A stretch of 7,186 nucleotides of DNA from positions 1-7,186 of the forward strand of contig CAKZJI010000012.1 of the NCBI GenBank assembly GCA_936941515.1, given 5' to 3'. The notes beneath the pieces were generated by a model, which ran no database searches, had not been told where the DNA came from, and saw only the letters and a program-made list of their open reading frames with translations. A program made the translations under genes and the position numbers. Origin of the DNA: an uncultured Propionibacteriaceae bacterium (GTDB lineage: Bacteria > Actinomycetota > Actinomycetes > Propionibacteriales > Propionibacteriaceae). Shown piece by piece: positions 1-6,143 of the stretch (the stretch's first letter is position 1; every line of letters starts with the position of its first letter).

Positions 1-140
1 CCAAGCACCTGGATGAGGAGGTGGCCCGTTTCCACCTGCCGTCGCTGGGCGTAGAGCTCACCACGCTGACCCAGGCTCAGGCCGACTACCTGGGTGTTCC
101 CGTGGCCGGGCCCTACAAACCCGACCACTACCGTTACTGA
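1..140 (+). CDS. ahcY: S-adenosylhomocysteine hydrolase, C-terminal end only (5' truncated by window)
   Basis: Adenosylhomocysteinase hydrolyses S-adenosylhomocysteine to adenosine and homocysteine in the cytosol, relieving product inhibition of methyltransferases in the activated methyl cycle. Only the last 45 complete codons are present, read in the frame starting at base 3 and ending at TGA 138-140. The visible tail contains [17 protein letters not shown] and ends in [10 protein letters not shown], the nearly invariant C-terminus of this family. In known structures the Lys and Tyr of this tail reach into the neighbouring subunit and contact its NAD cofactor, so the oligomerisation and cofactor-sealing end looks intact. 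The reading frame is undisturbed up to the stop. The gene converges with the DUF3039 gene, whose stop lies 3 bases further on, and no terminator hairpin is visible between them. Identity is secure from the tail alone; nothing can be said about its start or promoter. Confidence 0.95.
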   Translation, partial: KHLDEEVARFHLPSLGVELTTLTQAQADYLGVPVAGPYKPDHYRY

Positions 141-150
141 CCGTTACTCG
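131..150. repeat. Near-perfect 10-bp tandem duplication across two convergent stop codons
   Basis: CCGTTACTGA at 131-140 is followed directly by CCGTTACTCG at 141-150, so the first eight bases repeat exactly with a 10-base period. The first copy encodes the last Arg-Tyr codons and stop of ahcY. The second copy contains, on the minus strand, the TAA stop of the DUF3039 gene (144-146). A short local duplication could have set the present ends of both genes, or the match could be chance, since it is only 8 bases. Confidence 0.5.
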
Positions 151-395
151 TCGCCGCTGCCCGGATTCATGGACTGAAAGATCTCCTTGCATTCCGGGCA
201 GACGGGATACCTGTCGGGGTTGCGGGAGGGAACCCACACCTTCCCGCACAAAGCGACCACGGGTGTGCCTGTGACCATGGCCTTGACCAGCTTGTCCTTG
301 GGCACGTAGTGGCTGAACCGCTCGTGGTCGTCGTCATCCCGCAGCTCGGTGCGTTCGTCGAGGACGGTCTGGGAACCGGGTGCAAGCTCACTCAT
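144..395 (-). CDS. DUF3039 family protein, small zinc-ribbon-like, function unknown
   Basis: This encodes an 83-residue, probably cytosolic protein recognisable as DUF3039, a family common in Actinobacteria with no established function. The N-terminal ~20 residues are acidic and variable. The conserved core follows: DHERFSHYV (about 23-31), then VTGTPVVALCGKVW (41-54) and a YPVCPECKEIF segment (63-73). Cys50, Cys66 and Cys69, with nearby His24 and His29, could bind a metal such as zinc; this is inference from spacing. The ATG at 395-393 is preferred. An in-frame TTG at 404 would add three residues, but it overlaps a likely -10 box and has no Shine-Dalgarno sequence. No ribosome-binding site precedes the ATG either, consistent with leaderless translation. 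The gene is convergent with ahcY and divergent from the MFS gene, with 34 bases between start codons. The family call is firm; the role is unknown. Confidence 0.88.
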   Translation of the reverse strand: MSELAPGSQTVLDERTELRDDDDHERFSHYVPKDKLVKAMVTGTPVVALCGKVWVPSRNPDRYPVCPECKEIFQSMNPGSGDE

Positions 396-403
396 AACAA
401 GCA

Positions 404-409
404 ATCGTA
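404..409 (-). promoter_or_regulatory. Candidate -10 box of a leaderless promoter for DUF3039
   Basis: On the minus strand these bases read TACGAT, matching the actinobacterial TANNNT -10 pattern. The ATG of the DUF3039 gene begins 8 bases downstream, so transcription would start at or within a few bases of the start codon. No Shine-Dalgarno sequence is present. The matching -35 area would fall over the start codon of the divergent MFS gene and shows no good consensus, which is usual in this phylum. Confidence 0.45.
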
Positions 410-415
410 GATGCC

Positions 416-421
416 GGAGGG
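416..421 (+). promoter_or_regulatory. Shine-Dalgarno sequence fixing the MFS start
   Basis: GGAGGG lies 8 bases before the ATG at 430. It is the best ribosome-binding site in the window and decides the start. The in-frame ATG at 349 would add 27 hydrophilic residues before the first membrane helix and would lie within the opposing DUF3039 gene. Confidence 0.85.
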
Positions 422-429
422 ATAAATCA

Positions 430-1764
430 ATGGGCCAGGGGACACGCGGCCTGCTGGTGGGACTGCTGCTGGCGGTGTTCGCGGTTGCCTTCCAGATGAT
501 CGGTGTGGCCGCCGCCCTGCCCAGGGTGATGGGCTCTCTCGATGCCGAACCGCTCTACCCCTGGGCTTTCTCAGCGATGGTGATCGGCATGCTGGCTGCG
601 ACGCTGGCGGCGGGCCAGTACTGTGACCGGCACGGCCCGCTGCGCCCCATGGTCGCGGGTTTCGTCTTTCTGCTCGCGGGACTCGCCGTCGGCTCCCTCG
701 CCCCCGACGTGGCGGTGCTGCTCGTCGGACGTTTCATTCAGGGCATCGGGGCGGGGGCGCTGAACCTGAGTCTCTTCGTGGTGATCGCCTTGGCCTTCGC
801 CGCTGATCGTCGCCCCGCAGTGCTGGCGATGCTGAGCTTCTGCTGGGTGCTGCCGGCCTTTCTGGGGCCACCCGTCTCCGCCGCGCTGGTCGAGATCAAC
901 TGGAGGCTGACGTTTGCGTCGACGGTTCCCCTGCTGCTGGTGGCAGGACTGCTGACTCTGCCGCATCTCAAGGCCGTGCAGGAGAGATACACGCCCGACT
1001 CCGGTGCCCAACGCATCCCCTCCTGGGCCATCGTCACGGTCGCGGCCGCTCCCGCGCTTCTCCAGCTGGCGGGGCAGGCTCAGGGACTCTGGGCTGTGGC
1101 GGCGGGCCTGGCCGGTGCGGTGGCCCTAGTTCTGGGAATGAGCCGGGCGCTGCCCGAACGTGTACGGAGCATGCGGCCGGGGCTCGGCCCCATCGTCGCG
1201 TCGCGGGCACTTCAGGCCGGGGCGTTCTTCGCGGGTGAGGCTTTCCTGCTGTTGGGACTGCAGAATCTACGTGACCTCTCCACGTTTGAGGCGGGCCTGG
1301 CGCTGACTATCGGGAGTTTGGGATGGACGGGCGGCTCGTGGGCGCAGTCCCGCAGCTGGGTGAGGCTTCGCCGCGACCAGCTCATCACGCTCGGGGCCAG
1401 CTGTGTCGCGATCGCCATGGCCGGGATCACTGCCTTTGTGCTGTGGCCTGTAGTCCCACTCTGGGCGGGGGTGATCGCCTGGACGATATCTGGTTTTGGT
1501 ATGGGGCTCACCATGTCGAGCACGGCCGTGGCGACGATGGCGCTTTCCAGCCATCAGGAACAGGGACGCAACTCGGGGGCGCTGCAGGTGTCGGAGGCCA
1601 TCGGGAACTCTGTCATGACGGCGGTCACCGGCGCCGGCTATGCGGCTCTCCTGCGTTCCGGGTATCCCGCTTTCGGAGGGGTGTTCCTGGTGCTGCTGCT
1701 CGCGTCGGCCTGCGCAGTTGCTGCATCGTTGAGAATCGGCCCAGTGCACGACTGCGCACATTAG
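430..1764 (+). CDS. Major facilitator superfamily transporter, DHA2/EmrB-QacA-like drug exporter type
   Basis: This is a 444-residue integral membrane protein, predicted to use the proton gradient to export a small molecule. I count 12 to 14 hydrophobic segments; approximate spans include 7-30, 46-63, 71-91, 94-123, 130-153, 161-179, 198-237 (likely two), 258-280, 284-303, 318-339, 341-367, 385-409 and 412-435. The MFS motif A is visible between helices 2 and 3 as GQYCDRHGPLRPM (62-74), with Gly62, Asp66, Arg67, Gly69 and Arg72. GRFIQGIGAG (100-109) matches the helix 4 motif. LPAFLGPPV (141-149) resembles the antiporter motif C, followed by INWRLTF (156-162), where DHA2 exporters have their WRW-F signature. 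It is shorter than a typical 14-helix DHA2 protein, and its substrate cannot be read from sequence. The start follows from the GGAGGG site. The RDD gene begins 34 bases after its stop, suggesting an operon. Confidence 0.88.
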   Translation: MGQGTRGLLVGLLLAVFAVAFQMIGVAAALPRVMGSLDAEPLYPWAFSAMVIGMLAATLAAGQYCDRHGPLRPMVAGFVFLLAGLAVGSLAPDVAVLLVGRFIQGIGAGALNLSLFVVIALAFAADRRPAVLAMLSFCWVLPAFLGPPVSAALVEINWRLTFASTVPLLLVAGLLTLPHLKAVQERYTPDSGAQRIPSWAIVTVAAAPALLQLAGQAQGLWAVAAGLAGAVALVLGMSRALPERVRSMRPGLGPIVASRALQAGAFFAGEAFLLLGLQNLRDLSTFEAGLALTIGSLGWTGGSWAQSRSWVRLRRDQLITLGASCVAIAMAGITAFVLWPVVPLWAGVIAWTISGFGMGLTMSSTAVATMALSSHQEQGRNSGALQVSEAIGNSVMTAVTGAGYAALLRSGYPAFGGVFLVLLLASACAVAASLRIGPVHDCAH

Positions 1765-1798
1765 TCAGCCGACGCTTTCAGATGGCATTCTTGGGGCC

Positions 1799-2461
1799 AT
1801 GCAATTTTCCGCCGCGCAGCCGCCTGCAGGCTGGTATCCGGATCCTGCGGGTTCCGGGGATGAACGCTACTGGGATGGGGCTGCGTGGTCACAGGTCACC
1901 CGGCCCGGAGCCCGGGACGCAGGCCAACCCGCCACCCAGCCGGGTAGGCCTGAGCTCGCCGGATGGTGGCAGCGTCTTGCAGCCTATGTCCTGGACCTGG
2001 TGTTGGTGGCCTTTCCCCTGTGGCTGCTGATCTTCTCCTTCATGCCGGAGTCGCTGAGCCAGAACCTGGTGGAGTGGGGGGATCAGTGGCAGCTGCAGAT
2101 GCAGGCAGGCAGCTCGACGTTCATGCCTGAGATTCCAGCCGATGTGCGAGGTGCTCTCTACCTGGCGTTGGGAGTTCTGCTGGCTCTTGGCTTGGCATAC
2201 CGGACGGTGATGGTTGCCACGCGGGGCGCAACTCTGGGGAAGATGCTCATGCGGATTCGCGTCGCTCGGGCAGACGACCCGGCGGGCAAGCCCCCCGGGA
2301 TGTTGCGGGCTGCGTTGAGGGCAGTGATGGAGATGGTGTTGCCCGTGTTGCCCTCGCTCCTGGCGTTCCTTTTTCTGATCAACTATCTGCTTCCGCTGTT
2401 TCAACCTCGCAGGCAGACCCTGCATGATGCGGCGGCCCGGACCATCGTCATCAAGAACTGA
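1799..2461 (+). CDS. DUF2510-RDD domain membrane protein
   Basis: This is a 220-residue protein with two recognisable parts. The N-terminus carries a DUF2510 motif, PAGWYPDP (9-16) with RYWDGAAW (23-30), a short Trp-rich module that actinobacteria place on the cytosolic ends of membrane proteins. A Gly/Pro-rich linker (about 35-53) leads to an RDD domain: GWWQRLAAYVLDLVLV (55-70) with Arg59 and Asp66, the GATLGKMLMRIRV segment (143-155), and RQTLHDAAARTIV (205-217). Three hydrophobic helices lie near 60-82, 117-140 and 176-201, the usual RDD topology. RDD proteins are poorly characterised; some have been linked to ion or small-molecule transport, but no substrate can be assigned here. The ATG at 1799 is the only sensible start because the next Met is residue 82. 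Its Shine-Dalgarno is poor, with GGGG only 2 bases upstream. It sits between the MFS gene and malQ on the same strand, 24 bases before malQ. Confidence 0.88.
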   Translation: MQFSAAQPPAGWYPDPAGSGDERYWDGAAWSQVTRPGARDAGQPATQPGRPELAGWWQRLAAYVLDLVLVAFPLWLLIFSFMPESLSQNLVEWGDQWQLQMQAGSSTFMPEIPADVRGALYLALGVLLALGLAYRTVMVATRGATLGKMLMRIRVARADDPAGKPPGMLRAALRAVMEMVLPVLPSLLAFLFLINYLLPLFQPRRQTLHDAAARTIVIKN

Positions 2462-2471
2462 CCCTGAGTCT

Positions 2472-2479
2472 GAAGGGAA
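2472..2479 (+). promoter_or_regulatory. Shine-Dalgarno sequence supporting a TTG start for malQ
   Basis: GAAGGGAA lies 6 bases before TTG 2486. An in-frame TGA at 2471-2473 overlaps its first bases and blocks any upstream start, and TTG 2486 is the first initiation codon after it. Together these fix the malQ start. Confidence 0.8.
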
Positions 2480-2485
2480 GAATCC

Positions 2486-4594
2486 TTGTCACAGCTCACA
2501 GCGGAACTAGACCATTTGGCGGAGCGCCTCGGGATCGCCCGGGAGTTCTGGGATTGGAAGGGAAACCATACCGAGATCTCACCGGCGACCATCCAGGCGG
2601 TCCTTGGCGCAATGGGAATCGACGCCACCACCCCCGAGGCCTGCCGCCAGTCCCTGAATGACCTTGAGGACTCCACGTGGCTGCGGGCACTGCCTTACTG
2701 CACCGTCGCGGAGCAGGGACAGTCGGCCAGAATCGACGTCCACCTGCCCGCCGGATCCCCGGTGTCGCTGACTGTGGTGCTGGAAAATGGGGAGCACCGG
2801 GGGGCCACCCAGGTGGAGAACTGGACGGCTGACCGTCAGGTGGGCGGTCAACTGCGCGGTGAGGCCTCATTCGAGCTTCCCTCCGATCTGCCGCTCGGCT
2901 ACCACAGGATCACGTGCGCCACCGACGACGGTGATGCTGAGGCCATGCTGATCGTGACACCAACCCACGTCGGATTCCCTCCCAGCATGCGGGGAAATCG
3001 GGTCTGGGGCTATGCGACGCAGCTGTACAGCGTCACGTCGAGGCAGTCGTGGGGAATGGGGGACTTCCAGGATCTGGCGGATCTGGCCACCTGGTCCGGA
3101 GGAGAGCAGCAGGCCGGGTTCCTGCTCGTCAACCCCCTGCACGCCTCCCAGCCGGTGGCTCCCATTGAACCGTCGCCGTATCTGCCGTCCAGCCGGCGCT
3201 TCCTCAGCCCCCTCTACATCCGACCCGAGGCTGTTCCGGAGTACATCGAACTCAACGATGAGGAACGCCGTCGTGTACGCAAGCTCCGCAAATCCGTGAG
3301 GGGTGGCGGGTCGGGAATCGACCGGGACGGCATCTGGGAGGCGAAGAGCACTGCCCTGTGGCAGATCTTCAAAGCCAAGCGACGAGATGCCCGGCAGCTC
3401 TCCCTCGATGCTTTCCGGCGGGAGGGAGGCCAGGCGCTGAGGGACTTCGCCGTGTGGTGCGTTCTCTGCGAGGTGCACGGCTCCGACTGGCGGCTGTGGC
3501 CTGCGGAGTTCCAGGACCCAAGGTCGGCAGAGACCCTGGAGTTCACCCGGCGGCGTCACGCCAGGGTGGAGTTCTTTGAATGGCTGCAGTGGGTGGCACA
3601 GCAGCAGCTGTCTGCAGCCCAGAATGCCTCGAAGGAGGCTGGAATGGGGGTTGGTGTGCTGGCTGATCTCGCCGTCGGGGTCAGCGCAGCCAGTGCCGAG
3701 GCCTGGCTGATGCGTGACGCCTACGCCTCCGGGGTGACCGTTGGGGCCCCACCCGACCAGTACAACCAGGGCGGGCAGGACTGGGGGCAGCCGCCCTGGA
3801 ATCCCCTGAGGATGGAGGAGCTGGCCTACGAGCCGTTCCGGGCGATGGTCCGGGCCGCGCTGCGTGGAGTCGGTGGGCTGAGGATCGATCACATCATCGG
3901 CCTGTTCCGGCTGTGGTGGGTGCCCCAGGGGCTCGGACCCGTTGGAGGCACCTATGTCCGCTACAACCATGAGACGATGATCGGCATCCTCGCGCTGGAG
4001 GCGCACCGCGCCCAGGCACTCGTGGTGGGGGAGGATCTCGGCACGGTCGAGCCCTGGGTGCGGGAATACCTGTCTCGCAGAGGCCTGCTCGGCACTGCCG
4101 TGCTGTGGTGGGAATACGGCCCCGACGGTCAGCTGCTGCCGCCCGAGCGCTGGAGGGAATACTGCATGGCCTCGGTGACCACCCATGACCTGCCTCCGAC
4201 CCTGGGCTACCTGGAGGGCGAGCACGTCAGGCTGCGGGAGGAGCTGGGGCTGCTGCTCGAACCCGTGGACGACGAACTGGCTGCCGCAGAGCGGGAACGG
4301 GCTTTCTGGGTCTCACGTCTGGTCGACCACGGAGTCCTGGACCCGGAGCTGGCTGACGACAATGTTGAGGTCGTGGTGGCCTTGCATCGCTACCTGACAC
4401 TGACGAACTCCAAGGTGCTCGTCGCCTCCTTGGCTGATGCCGTTGGGGAGAAGCGGGCCCAGAACCAGCCGGGCACCATGGACGAGTACCAGAACTGGCG
4501 GGTGCCGCTGGCCGATGCGGACGGAAGCAGAGTGCGCTTGGAGGACATCTACCGGGCTGACCTACCCCGCCGGATCGCCGAGGCCATGAGCTAG
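2486..4594 (+). CDS. malQ: 4-alpha-glucanotransferase (amylomaltase), GH77
   Basis: MalQ transfers alpha-1,4-glucan segments between maltodextrins, releasing glucose and lengthening acceptors in cytosolic maltose and glycogen-oligosaccharide metabolism. The 702-residue product has an N-terminal extension (about 1-165) typical of actinobacterial MalQ, with LAERLGIAREFWDW (11-24) and a beta-rich stretch after about 70. The GH77 barrel begins near RVWGYATQLYSV (172-183). Catalytic residues are all present: nucleophile Asp468 in LRIDHIIGLFRLWW, acid/base Glu516 in VVGEDLGTV, and the transition-state-stabilising Asp568 in VTTHDLPPT. The substrate-cleft motif PPDQYNQGGQDWGQPPW (422-438) is intact. 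Near the C-terminus, NQPGTMDEYQNWRVPL is also a family hallmark. The start is TTG, supported by the ribosome-binding site and an upstream in-frame stop; the next Met is residue 43, which would remove conserved sequence. It follows the RDD gene by 24 bases and converges with pncB, 10 bases apart. There is no sign of damage. Confidence 0.97.
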   Translation: MSQLTAELDHLAERLGIAREFWDWKGNHTEISPATIQAVLGAMGIDATTPEACRQSLNDLEDSTWLRALPYCTVAEQGQSARIDVHLPAGSPVSLTVVLENGEHRGATQVENWTADRQVGGQLRGEASFELPSDLPLGYHRITCATDDGDAEAMLIVTPTHVGFPPSMRGNRVWGYATQLYSVTSRQSWGMGDFQDLADLATWSGGEQQAGFLLVNPLHASQPVAPIEPSPYLPSSRRFLSPLYIRPEAVPEYIELNDEERRRVRKLRKSVRGGGSGIDRDGIWEAKSTALWQIFKAKRRDARQLSLDAFRREGGQALRDFAVWCVLCEVHGSDWRLWPAEFQDPRSAETLEFTRRRHARVEFFEWLQWVAQQQLSAAQNASKEAGMGVGVLADLAVGVSAASAEAWLMRDAYASGVTVGAPPDQYNQGGQDWGQPPWNPLRMEELAYEPFRAMVRAALRGVGGLRIDHIIGLFRLWWVPQGLGPVGGTYVRYNHETMIGILALEAHRAQALVVGEDLGTVEPWVREYLSRRGLLGTAVLWWEYGPDGQLLPPERWREYCMASVTTHDLPPTLGYLEGEHVRLREELGLLLEPVDDELAAAERERAFWVSRLVDHGVLDPELADDNVEVVVALHRYLTLTNSKVLVASLADAVGEKRAQNQPGTMDEYQNWRVPLADADGSRVRLEDIYRADLPRRIAEAMS

Positions 4595-4604
4595 CGGCTC
4601 CGGC

Positions 4605-5957
4605 TCAGAGGTTTGTGGGGCGTGGGGAGGCTTGGTAGGGGTTGGTGGTCTGGGTGCCGTTGCCGTCCAGGATGATGGTCTCGATGGCTGGATCCCCTCT
4701 GCTGATTCTCAGCGCTGCCAGGGGCAGCTCCGTCAGTGACTCGCGATGCCGAGCGCGCGCATCGTCAAGGGTTGCCGCATGGACCCGTTCACCGTTGCGG
4801 ATGAGATCCACCAACAGCTCACGGTCGTTTCCGTCGTTGGCTGGCGCGGCTCCAAGTCCGATGATCTCAGCCTCGGCCCTGCCATCGTCCCCGAGACGGC
4901 GCATGGCGAACTTTCGGCCTCCCAGCGTGTTCTTGCCCTTGGAACGTTTCCCGACGGGAACCTTCGGGGCCTCCTTGTCGGCGCTTCCGGCGCGGGCGAC
5001 GAGCTTGTAGACGAAACCGCAGGTCGGATGCCCGGAGCCGGTGACCAGGGAGGTGCCGACGCCGAAACCGTCAACGGGGGCCCCTCGCAGCGCGGCGATC
5101 TGCCATTCATCAAGGTCCGAGGTCACGGTGATGCGGGTCTCCGTCGCCCCCAGGTCATCCAGCAGGTCACGGGCCTGGCGGGCCACGACGGGCAGGTCAC
5201 CGGAGTCCAGACGGATCGCGCCCAGACGTCCCTCGGTCAACTCAATGCCCTTGCGAATCGCGGCCTCGATGTCGTAGGTGTCCACCAGAAGCGTCGTGTC
5301 CACGCCGAGGGCTCCGAGCTGGGCTCGGAAAGCCTCCTCCTCTGAGTCGTGCAGCAGGGTGAAGGAATGGGCGGCGGTGCCCATGGTGGGGATGCCGTAG
5401 GTGCGTCCGGCCTCCAGATTCGAGGTGGCGGAGAAGCCTGCGATGTATGCGGCCCTGGCAGCCCCCACCGCCGCCCACTCGTGGGTGCGCCGAGACCCCA
5501 TTTCCGCGCACGGACGGCCCTCCGCCATGGCTGTCATCCGGGAGGCCGCCGCCGCGATGGCTGAGTCGTGGTTGTAAATCGACAACAGAACCGTCTCCAG
5601 GATGCATGCCTCGGCGAAGCTCCCCTCAACCGACAGCACGGGGGAGCCGGGGAAGTACACCTCGCCCTCTGGGTAGCCCCAGATGTCGCCGTTGAAACGG
5701 TAGTCCGCGAGCCAGGCGGCGAGATTCTCGCGAATGATGCCCCTGTCCAGCAGAAACTGCAGGGTGGCTGCATCGAAGCGAAACTCGTCGATGGCGTCGA
5801 GAGCACGCCCCAGGCCTGCGGCGACCCCGTAGCGCCGTCCCTCGGGGAGCCGCCGCGTGAACAGATCGAACAGCGACCGGCGATTGGCGGTGCCCGCATC
5901 CATGGCGGCCTGCACCATCGTTAGCTCGTAGTGGTCGGTCAGAAGGGCTGTGGTCAT
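4605..5957 (-). CDS. pncB: Nicotinate phosphoribosyltransferase
   Basis: This enzyme joins nicotinate to PRPP, with ATP hydrolysis, to form nicotinate mononucleotide, the entry step of Preiss-Handler NAD salvage in the cytosol. The 450-residue product has the usual length and family landmarks: LLTDHYELTM (5-14) at the N-terminus, VYFPGSPVLSVEGSFAEA (100-117), MGSRRTHE (153-160), and GTAAHSFTLLH (193-203). In the last, His197 is the likely autophosphorylated histidine. LDSGDL (250-255) and the phosphate-binding GFGVGTSLVTGSGHP (297-311) follow. The C-terminal tail after about 430 is polar and probably variable. The ATG at 5957 opens directly into the conserved N-terminus and lacks a Shine-Dalgarno sequence; a TANNNT box 6 bases upstream suggests a leaderless message. 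The gene is convergent with malQ and divergent from the ABC permease, with no functional link to either apparent. It appears complete and functional. Confidence 0.97.
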   Translation of the reverse strand: MTTALLTDHYELTMVQAAMDAGTANRRSLFDLFTRRLPEGRRYGVAAGLGRALDAIDEFRFDAATLQFLLDRGIIRENLAAWLADYRFNGDIWGYPEGEVYFPGSPVLSVEGSFAEACILETVLLSIYNHDSAIAAAASRMTAMAEGRPCAEMGSRRTHEWAAVGAARAAYIAGFSATSNLEAGRTYGIPTMGTAAHSFTLLHDSEEEAFRAQLGALGVDTTLLVDTYDIEAAIRKGIELTEGRLGAIRLDSGDLPVVARQARDLLDDLGATETRITVTSDLDEWQIAALRGAPVDGFGVGTSLVTGSGHPTCGFVYKLVARAGSADKEAPKVPVGKRSKGKNTLGGRKFAMRRLGDDGRAEAEIIGLGAAPANDGNDRELLVDLIRNGERVHAATLDDARARHRESLTELPLAALRISRGDPAIETIILDGNGTQTTNPYQASPRPTNL

Positions 5958-5963
5958 GGAGCA

Positions 5964-5969
5964 AGCCTA
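5964..5969 (-). promoter_or_regulatory. Candidate -10 box of a leaderless promoter for pncB
   Basis: On the minus strand these bases read TAGGCT, fitting TANNNT, and are followed by TGCTCC and then the ATG. A transcript starting the usual 6 to 7 bases after the box would begin on or beside the start codon. No Shine-Dalgarno sequence is present in the 25 bases before the ATG. The -35 position (about 5987-5992) reads GATAAA on this strand, which is not a good consensus. Confidence 0.5.
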
Positions 5970-6074
5970 GTGTCGTGTGTCGGAAGTTTATCGAGCGTCT
6001 CTGGCCCCGAATGTGGTGCCTCGCCTCCCCGAGCTCGTCAAGGCACGACATCGAGGACGAATCTGCAAGAAGTA

Positions 6075-6091
6075 TCGATAACGATTATCGA
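6075..6091. promoter_or_regulatory. 17-bp inverted repeat, candidate Fur-family (Fur or Zur) operator
   Basis: TCGATAA-CGA-TTATCGA has perfect 7-base arms around a 3-base centre. The inner 15 bases, CGATAACGATTATCG, match the 7-1-7 Fur-box consensus TGATAATNATTATCA at 11 of 14 specified positions. The A/T-rich core is conspicuous in this GC-rich DNA. It lies 52 bases before the GTG start of the ABC permease and directly upstream of a possible -10 (6093-6098), so a bound repressor would block RNA polymerase. Fur-family proteins are metal-sensing repressors. The sequence does not decide between Fur, Zur or another member, and an unrelated regulator remains possible. Confidence 0.6.
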
Positions 6092-6092
6092 G

Positions 6093-6098
6093 TAGTCT
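6093..6098 (+). promoter_or_regulatory. Possible -10 box for the ABC permease operon
   Basis: TAGTCT fits TANNNT. Initiation about 7 bases later would leave a leader of roughly 39 bases before the GTG start, enough for the visible ribosome-binding site. The inverted repeat at 6075-6091 would occupy its spacer. No recognisable -35 hexamer is seen, so this is a weak call supported mainly by position. Confidence 0.35.
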
Positions 6099-6131
6099 CT
6101 TCGAACGCATTTTCTTCATCACGAACGAGAC

Positions 6132-6137
6132 GAGAGG
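6132..6137 (+). promoter_or_regulatory. Shine-Dalgarno sequence fixing the GTG start of the permease
   Basis: GAGAGG lies 6 bases before GTG 6144. An ATG at 6139 is in a different frame whose product does not resemble a permease. No upstream in-frame start is seen for at least 35 bases, so GTG 6144 is chosen. Confidence 0.75.
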
Positions 6138-6143
6138 CATGAC

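Noticed and set aside
349..429. N-terminal extension of the MFS protein to an upstream ATG at 349
   Set aside because: GGAGGG correctly spaced before ATG 430 and a hydrophilic, non-MFS-like extension lying inside the opposing DUF3039 gene favour the shorter start.
1323..2030. 235-codon plus-strand frame overlapping the MFS and RDD genes
   Set aside because: Overlaps two well-supported genes in another frame and shows no family motif; consistent with a shadow frame.
2867..4225. 452-codon open frame antisense to malQ
   Set aside because: Typical shadow frame of a GC-rich gene. Its product is rich in Pro, Gly, Arg and His with no recognisable domain, and malQ on the other strand has complete catalytic motifs.
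4588..4600. GAGC...GCTC stem after malQ as a terminator
   Set aside because: Only four base pairs, overlaps the malQ stop and has no T-run.
6016..6046. GTGCCT...AGGCAC inverted repeat between pncB and the permease, considered as a terminator or RNA structure
   Set aside because: Only a 6-bp stem with a 19-base loop and no T-run. It lies upstream of both divergent genes, where a terminator is not expected.
6139..6141. ATG as start of the ABC permease
   Set aside because: It is in a different frame from the permease motifs; GTG 6144, with GAGAGG 6 bases upstream, is in the correct frame.
5958..6143. Possible riboswitch or small gene in the 186-base intergenic region
   Set aside because: No conserved riboswitch core or ribosome-binding-site-led small frame was recognisable; the only convincing elements are the inverted repeat, promoter-like boxes and the permease ribosome-binding site.
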